Below are positions 54,101 through 63,100 of a DNA stretch of 64,000 bases, one piece after another (positions within the stretch are counted from its first letter, which is position 1; every line of letters begins with the position of its first letter). The stretch is from contig LR990061.1 of assembly GCA_905147135.1 (NCBI GenBank), forward strand, positions 10,144,026-10,208,025. Reading direction: 5' to 3'. The translations under genes and the position numbers were made by a program. Source of the stretch: Blastobasis lacticolella. Its lineage: Eukaryota > Arthropoda > Insecta > Lepidoptera > Blastobasidae. Under the pieces are notes generated by a model. It did not search any database, was not told where the DNA came from, and worked only from the letters and a program-made list of their open reading frames with translations.

Positions 54101-57100
54101 AGTTAGACGCAAGTCAGTCATCAATCAGTCGTTACTCTATTATCATACAGTCACTCGTCACCTCTGCCCAGGGTCTTATCGACCTCTTGGTCATACGGAC
54201 CGCGTCAGTCCTAATCATGGGTGCTGCGCACGATTACTTACCCGTGGCTCTTTAGCCGTGCGCACTTCATGACATCCACAAATCCAGGTGTTCCATATGC
54301 ATACTCCCTTAGCAGGCTGACGTCACAACACACAAACTCCTCCTCCGTCGGCCGACAGAGCAAGGGTCGACAGTTACTCGTCAGTCAAAAGTCACACTAT
54401 TGTCGACAGTCACTCGTCAATCTAAGTCATCAGACAATCGATAGTCGGTCGACTTCAGTCTCCATTTACAACATACCATAATCATCATCTTGACCAAGCC
54501 ACTAGTAATCTTACCAGCTCGAAACTGCACCAATCCAACGTCATCCCAGCATCCCGGAAGAGCCTCTCAACGGTGGTCCGCTTATACTCCCGAGGGCAGG
54601 CTGGCAGTCTGGAGAGAGGGCGGACCTCCTCCCGTAGCCTCTTCAGCTCAGTTGAGAAGGGGACAGCACTACCTAGGCGGATTACTAGCCTGGAAGAGCA
54701 TAATTAGAATATTCATAATAAGTTTGCCAGCGTTCATTTTTGGTTATGGTTGCGTTTTCTTAAGAATCGCCCTAGTGGCAAAGCAGTGTTTTGGTCTTGG
54801 TTGCGTTTTCTATAGAACTGCCCTAGTAGCAAAGCAGTATCGTATCGTATCGTATAAAGTGGGATCGTTCAAGAGGTATATTAGAGGTCTCTTCAGAGGC
54901 GGGCAACGCATCAGTGACTCCCCTGGTGTTGCTGATGTCCATGGGCGGCGGTGACCACTTTCAATCAGGTGGCCCGCTTGCCTGTTTGTCTGCCGTATAA
55001 CATAAAAAAAAAGTATTTTGGTCTTGATTGCGTTTTCTATAGAACTTCCCTAGTGACAAAACAATATTTTGGTCTTGTTTGCGTTTTCTTTAGAACCTTC
55101 ATAGTGACAAAGCAGACAGCTCATTTGATGGAGAGAAATAGACATAGACATATATGTATGTATCTTTATTTAGTCCAATAACACTTTAAAAAACTTAAAT
55201 GATAAAAGGATAAATTTTAAATGATTCATCATCATATCAGCCGCAAGGCGTCCATACTGAACTTAGGCGTCTGGCTACCCCTACGTATGATGGTGACGTA
55301 AAGTATTTAGGTATGATAAAATCCTCCCTCCTCCTCCTCGAAAAGGGAGATTATATATGATCAAACGAACTTCGCGAAGTTCGATCGATATTATATGAGT
55401 CGCTTCATTCGAAGATATAAGATAATTCACAACGTAGTCCCTTTAGCCTACAAGGTAGCTTCGCACGTTTATTTAAAGTAAAATCGATTTGTTTTCAATC
55501 GATCATTTTTTTCGATCCTACGTATCGATACAACCAGCCGCCATTTTTACGTCATTCTTTTTAGAGATACTATGCGAAACTTCCCCACGCCTGGGAATAT
55601 GGGCGGGCGGGTGTTATATCTTCGAATGAAGCGACTCATATAATATCGATCGAACTTCGCGAAGTTCGTTTGATCATATATTATATTTCGTCGCTTCATT
55701 CTTCAGATATAAGATAATTCACAACGTAGATGTTTGGAGAGGGAAGTTTTGCAAATTTTAAACAAAATATTAATTATTCATACATTTTAAACAATGTGTT
55801 AATGATACGGTATCAACCGTAAATTAAACATATTACATAATTGACTCTGTGGTTAATTCATTATTAAGTAAGGAAACGGGTTTAACAAATCGGCCGACAT
55901 CATCGATTGGCCTGTAGCCGTATTCACAATGGCTCGGAAATCGGATTCGGATACGGAATCGACAAAGAACCCCGCAAAAGTTCTTAGGAAAATGTTTCAG
56001 TTACTTTTTATGTAACTTTCATATGTTATAGAGAGTAGAGTTTCCGTGGAATCTATCGGGATTCAGAATAACAGTTTTCGAACACGGATTCGCCGCTCAC
56101 GAATTTCGTGTCGAATCGTTCGGAAACGGTTTCGAATCATTGTGAATACGGCTACTGATATAATATCTGGCGAAAACGCGATGAGCTGGTCCATGCGGCC
56201 AGCGCATTGCGGGCGCTCCGCTGCGGAGACGCCGCCGGCCCCAGCGCCGGACATCGGACGCCGGTCACACTGAGCCACAGCACATGGACCCATGGCACAC
56301 TGCTCTCTGTCATCACCCTGCCAATCCATTGGCTAATGGTTTGTCCGTGACTTGTTTATGGTGTGGATTGCACGACAGAAAGAGATACTTAGTATGTGCC
56401 AGTACTGAGATGCTCGATTCTAATCAGATACTCCTCGAGTGTGATGGAAGGGGTTATGCGTAAATTAGGTACGAAAGAGCCTAGCGATACTAGCGACCTG
56501 ACCCAAATGTTGTAACTAATTATGATTTTAATGCTATTTGAGGTGGTATTAATATTATCATCCTTAAAAGTGATAGCGTTTGTACCCTGTGTGTGTGTGG
56601 TACACAGGGCCAGTAATATTCCTTAACTTTTTATTATGTTTTAGTACTTTTTATTATATTCTGGTTAACTTTTTATTATGTTTTATTTATTCGGACGGGA
56701 TCGAATTTGAAATGTTATCCAATACACTCTCGTGGATTCCAAGTGACAGTATACCTAGGCAAGCTTGGATTGAATTTAAAAGCTCCTTTTAGTGATCGTT
56801 TAATTCGAACATCCTAACTGGGACCAAAATGGGATACGGAGCTGAACGATGATTGTTCAAAGTGTCATACGAAGCATTCGTATTAAAACAATTACCTAAA
56901 ATGTTATTACAAATTCGTTAGAATCTTTATTTGGATCAGTATTATTCTGCAATCAAAATTGCAAATCGAGAGAAGTGCGGCAAGTGAGAATGCATGAGAT
57001 TAATCGCATTTACTGCGATAGCCTCCGAGTCCTGTCTGCCGGATAAATAGCGCTTATAGTCGGTATTGACGCGAGACATGAAATCGGTAATCTACCGATA

Positions 57101-60100
57101 CCTCAATCATAGTCTGTCTAACAGTGTGGACTATCTATCGGTAAGCCGAGTCAGAGAGTTTCCACTCTATGTCCTTTACTCTCTTGAGTCCTCGTCAACC
57201 TTAATATCACATAACGAAATATGCCGCGCTAGATTCTGAAGATCATGAAGGTATTAAATACTTCCTTGACAATTTACATAGCTGATAGCTGTGGTGTTAT
57301 CTACTCGTACCAATATAGCACAATTATTATCGTATGATGCAACATTTTTAGGTTTAGTTTATCCAGTTAATGGGATACTTGAGTTCACATTGCTTCCAAC
57401 ACCCGTTGACCCAATCGTCGCCATAGACGGTTCCCCAGTCAGCACGAGAGGCATAAGTGAAGTTCTCGTTTACATAATGAAGTCCTGAGGGACAATAAAG
57501 GGCCAATGTTTTGCGCCCATCAATTAAGATCCTCAAAGAACGTAGAACGGGGGGATATTTATGTTAAAGTTTAAGTAGCTATTATATTTTTAAATACATA
57601 ATAACAATAGATAATAATTTTTGTGTGCAATCAGCTGTATTGTAGCGCTGGACAAGCTGCTACTGACAGCGCAATAAGTTGAGCGAACTTATATTGTTCA
57701 ACGGGGAAGAGACGAAAATATATACACTGATTGTGCTATAATGTCGCTTTTCTCCAGTTAAAAAAAAAATTTAGTGAAATTTTCAAAATTAAAACATATA
57801 AACACTAGAATTTTACACATATTTTTAGGTTGCAAGTTGCATTTGTTAACGTTGACTATGAATCCGAGACATTGAAGTAATCTGGGCCTCGTTAACATTG
57901 CTTAGACATTCCTCGAAGTCATTGCCAATGCAAATGATATCGTCTAAGTATAGCACGGATTTTGAGCCTTGAGACCTTAGAAGGTGAAGACCTTAGTCAT
58001 CACTTTAGTAAACCCTCGCGGGGCAACCGAGATACTAATACGGTAAGGCTGAAAAGTTGTAAATTCTGCCATCGAATTAAAGCTTTTATGATTCACAATT
58101 TTAAATTTATCATATTTAAAAATGTATTTCTTTGAATTTATTTTGAAATGGTTCTGTGGTCCGATATACGTGGTCGGTATAAATTTATTTGTGATTTTAG
58201 ATTTATGGTGAATCTTTTTTCCCATTCGGTTTAGGTGCCGGGAATATTTTAGATAAAAATTGATTAGGTATGTGGGGCTGCCGCCTGCCCAATGCAAGGT
58301 GTTCGGCTGAACACTCTAAAATCGCACCCAAATCTACTAAGATTTTAATGGACTAGGGGACTCCTTCTTTTTGTCAGGAGCAAAAGGTTTGGTATTGGTC
58401 AGGAGACAGAATACTTGTCTATACCAGGGGCAACATAGATATTGTGCCACGGACTTATAGAATGGGACTTCTAAACCGTCCCGAATCAATGCCAACAATT
58501 ATTTATAAAATAATTGTATGCGAGCAACGTGGCGCACCTGAGTCACTTAGGTGACTATGTAGGCGCGGCTGCGGCGGCCGGCGGCTTCCGTGGCGCGGGG
58601 AGGCTGCTTGGACGACGCTCGCTGCGGATGCCCGGTGATGGCCGGCGCGGGGGGAGCCGCCCATTTCCCGGGCTCGCGTGGCCGAGCAAGGGGTATGTCG
58701 GTGGAGCCAATTCGCACACAGTACTTCCGAATAGCGTTTCGTTTCGGTGAGTGTTACGGACGACATTCAAGAACGCCTTACCGTTCGAGTCCATAAAATA
58801 AAGATCGCAAGAGTATGCGGCGGGCGTCACTCAGATATTTGACGGCGATGAATATGGTATTCTCCTCGTTGGAGTACGTGTTGCGGCGCGGATGGCCGCA
58901 ACGAAGGCGCCGAGTCGCCGCCGCGCCGTCGCCGCCGCGCCGTCGCCGCTTTCTTGTCGCCGCCGCGGGCGCTCTCGGTTATCGAGCCTAAACTTTATTA
59001 TTACGAAATTTTATTTTGTAGCCTGGGGTAACTTTATGTTTTCCGGCACTAAATAACTCTTAAGGATCTTTTCCTTGTAAGGGAGTCACAATAGACTCAT
59101 ATTGTTATGTATTTTGTTCCCGTGCTCGGGTCCGTTGTGGATATTGGCTTCGAGGGCCCGCACCAGCTGTGGGTCTAACTGCGCGGGCGCATCGGACGGC
59201 ACCGACGAAGGCTCTTTCGCTACTCTAGCGGCGACGGCGACCTGGGGCAGGTCTGTTGACGCCTCAGTAGCAAGTAATACCTCTCATTAATTGCATTCGG
59301 AGGTGTGTCGATGTCTAAAACCGCAGACAAATTCATATTATGTCCGTTTTAGAACAAACGAGTTTACGAACGAGTGGTCGATTACACCCCCTACTTTACT
59401 AGTAGGTACTTAATGCCCCACTGTTTAAAGTATTATTCTCATCGTTCATCGAGTGTTCATAATATATTAATCAACTAAAAACCATTCCGAAGATAAAACC
59501 ACGGATATGTGAAGAATGTGGGTATATCCACAAAATAAATCCGCACCGCCGATTCTCGATCGACGGTGGCGGGTAGGTAGATGTCATAGACCTCTAAATG
59601 ATTCTTGATCATCAGCAGGTTGAGACACTTGGGATTATTGCACATTGCCTTCGTGATGGTTCACGACCAACCTCCAGGCTCTGTGTCGATACCGTCGTGT
59701 TGGTTCTCGACCAACATCCAGGTGAATATGCACATTGCCTTCGTGATGGTTCACGACCAACCTCCAGGCTTTGTGTCGATACCGTCGTGTTGGTTCTCGA
59801 CCAACATCCAGGTGAATATGCACATTGCCTTCGTGATGGTTCACGACCAACCTCCAGGCTCTGTGTCGATACCGTCGTGTTGGTTCTCGACCAACATCCA
59901 GGTGTATAATTTTACCGTCGCGTTGATTCTCGACCAACCCCCAGGTTTTACATTGAAACACTCGATGCATAAATTACACGTATCACATTAAGCGAAAATC
60001 GCGTAAAATAGAAACTTACTTAGTTTTAATCGGATTCTAAAGTATCTAAAAACCTCGATCATCACCAGGTTGAGAAACTAGATTATTGCATATTGCCTTT

Positions 60101-63100
60101 GTGATGATTCACGACCAACCCCCAGGCGGTGTATGCGTAGTTATTTGATATCGTCGTGTTGATTCTCGACCAACCTCCAGATGAAATTTTAATTATATTC
60201 TTCATTTTTTATTGTATATACATTAAAGCTAAATCACCGTCGTGTTGACTCACGGCCAACCCCCAGGTTTTGTATTAATACACTCAATGCATAAATTATA
60301 AAAGTAACTACATTCGGCGAAAATATTGTAGGTACTTACATGAATTTTTATCGGAATCTGAAGTGGAATCCGAGAATATCGCCACTTTGTGACATCGTAG
60401 GTTTTTTGCTTTTTCTTTTAAAATACCGAATCTTGTTTCGGCGCTGCGTTTCTACTTTTGAAATAAAATTTTAACAATTTGTTGTGCACCACGTGTGCAC
60501 GATGTGCTCGCTACCTCGCACGAAAAAGGAATGACGTAAAAATGGCGGCTGGCTGTATCGATACGTAGGATCGACAAAATGATCGATTGAAAACAAATCG
60601 ATTTTACTTTAAATAAACGTGCGAAGCTACCTTGTAGGCTAAAGGGACTACGTTGTGAATTATCTTATATCTGAAGAATGAAGCGACGAAATATAATTGC
60701 TATAATCTCCACGCCTGGTAGGCGGGTTGGAGATCGTAGGGTTATAAATATAACAATGGAAAAAGCTGCTGCCCATTTTCTATCTTTTGCCTCAAAAACA
60801 ATAGTCGATTTGTACGACACCCACAAGTGTAAGGGGTTGTAGCTATTCTACTCTACCGGACACCACACGGCCAGCCGCCGGCCGCCGGGGGATGATAAAA
60901 TGCGATGTAATAAATACCTTGCTGGATGCTACCGATTATTAGTAGTACCTACCTACAATACATACCCTGCTCTAAATGACCTGCTCAAAAAAGGGCAGGT
61001 CAGGCCGGTGTAAATGTATGTAAAGATATATTAATGCGGAAGACGCAAAATAGGTGTGTCAGGATCGTAGCTTGTGACATTCGACAGTCCCTATCCCTGT
61101 GGCATACGGGCCTGGGTGTGTATCATCATCATTATATCAACCGAAGGAAACATACTGCTGGGCATAGGCCTCCAACAGAGATCTCCACAAACACCGGTCC
61201 TGTGCCTTCCGCATCCAGTTGGTAACTGCGATCTTTACCAGGTCGTCGGTCCACCTTGTGGGAGGCCTACCCACGTTGCGTCTTCCGGTACGTGGTCGCC
61301 ACTCGAGAACTTTACTTTAACTTTACCCAATCGGCCATCTGTTCCTGTGTGTATGTAATACATACCCTTCCCCATCGCTGGGCTTCAAAGGCAGTCGCGC
61401 GCCCATGTCGATGGCCGAAGCGAGGAATGTCGGGTACAAGTCATGGCTGCTCTCAGTCCACAGCTTCGTGCGCAATATGTCTTCGAGGCTCGCCATTCTG
61501 GGAACAGAATTCAAGAATAGTCACAAGCCCGACTTTACAAACTGTGGTACTCCTGTATTTTATGCAATAACTAGCGGACCCAGCGCAACGTCGTTCGCGT
61601 GGCGTCCATCCTACCCGTACGCTTGCCCTACACGTACTATATATACCCCTATGTTCCCTTTTTTTCTTGCCTATAAACCTTCTTTATTCTATCTATTGAA
61701 GAAAACCGCATTAAAATCCGTTGCGTAGTTTACAAGATCTAAGCGTAGGTACATAGATACAGACAATAAATAAATAAATAGAAAGAGACTGCGGGAAGCG
61801 ACTTTGTTATGATGAAGCGATATATGTATACGATGTGTAGAAGAGTTTAAATACCAGACAGACAGATAAACCGACAGACGGGCTTGTCAAAACTTGTTTT
61901 ACTGCGGAACCCTAAAAAAATGTTCACCAAACATAAGCTTCAGAAACAGTTTTTCGGGATAATTTTGAATATCGTACAGAAAGTATCAGCTCTATCGATG
62001 AGTAAGAGGTTTAACTGGAAATCTTAAAGAAGAGTCTGAAAATGTTCGGCTAACAACACGCAAGTGCCTGCCTCTAGTATTGCATACGCTCTACGCTACA
62101 GACTTTCGGGTATACCTTATATTATCTATTATTACTAGAGCGTTACCTATAGGTAATGCACTAAGACTTTACACAGTATCTGAAGTTCATAATACCTACC
62201 TATTTGAATCGGTAGAGGTTTTTAGAAAATTGCGAGAGCCAACTGCTTACGACGCGAGGATACCGAAGATCGGGCGAAGTGAAGCAGAATGAGTAGGAAA
62301 GCGGACCATGGCAGAGGTCGGGAATAGCGCTAGGACGTTGATAATGATGATGATGAGGTTTCTAGAAAACTATTTACTAGAAAGTCTTAGGCGCTGTTCT
62401 AATTGGCACCGGTCGTGCGACCATGGTCGTACAACGGACGTCGCCCGACCAATAGAAGACATCACAACCGCCCGTCGCACGACCATCGACCGTTGCCAAT
62501 TAAGACAGCGCCTTATAGTACAGAGTAGTACCTACCTAATACTGATGGAACTCTATACCTAGTCTGACGAAATAGGTAGGTGGGTACCTAGGTATATCCA
62601 CTTGTTTAACTCGCTTTTATTAGCTTCACTTGTGAGTAGATTGTTTACACAGTTCTGATCTGAATGTAGAATTGTTTACAAATTTAATGTAAACGAATGG
62701 AGGATGTCGATTTTAACCTACTTTCAGTTATTGTATCGATTTGAAGCTTTGCAAGGATGAATTAAGGAAGGACAGTTATGGGTGACAGTTACCGCTTACC
62801 ATTAGGTGGGCTGTCTGTTCGTTTGTCACTGGGTAGAATAAAAAAAAAACCTAGAATTCCATTTACTTTGACAAGGTTCCGGCCCCATTCTGATTGCGCA
62901 ATATGGGTTATAGAAAATGATAATCATATTGACGTCAATATCTCGGCTGTGATATGAACCTATTGCGTAGCTACATCAGATCAGACGGATAGTAAGTACC
63001 TACATCCTAATTTCTCTTTATGTTTAGAATTGTTGCAGATACTCGAATAGGAACTTATTTAATTATGTATAACTGCAATTGGGTTCACTTTTAATTAAAT

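Larger units (their letters stand above)
55396..60696 (-). mobile_element. decayed DIRS-like retroelement or composite bounded by long inverted repeats
   Basis: A 5.3-kb block in the 6.7-kb Scgalpha intron, bounded by roughly 165-bp inverted repeats. On the minus strand, 57,860-58,120 resembles a DIRS-type reverse transcriptase (APRGFTKVMTKV, then in another frame SVLYLDDIICIGNDFEECL). A GC-rich segment at 58,500-58,990, upstream in that orientation, could be the remains of a gag-like frame. Next to the right repeat is a 90-bp tandem array. No tyrosine-recombinase domain was seen. DIRS elements typically have inverted terminal repeats, which fits. The alternative is that an RT fragment merely lies within an unrelated inverted-repeat element. 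Confidence 0.55.

Noticed and set aside
56063..56329. Cysteine-rich minus-strand frame as a missing sarcoglycan exon
   Set aside because: Residues and phase do not fit. The chain 61,366 to 54,689 already joins in phase with the expected GEG-LVIRLG junction, and part of the frame is inside MITE D.
59598..59991. Long overlapping open frames on both strands
   Set aside because: They are produced by a 90-base tandem repeat whose period is a whole number of codons. The peptides simply repeat and match no family.
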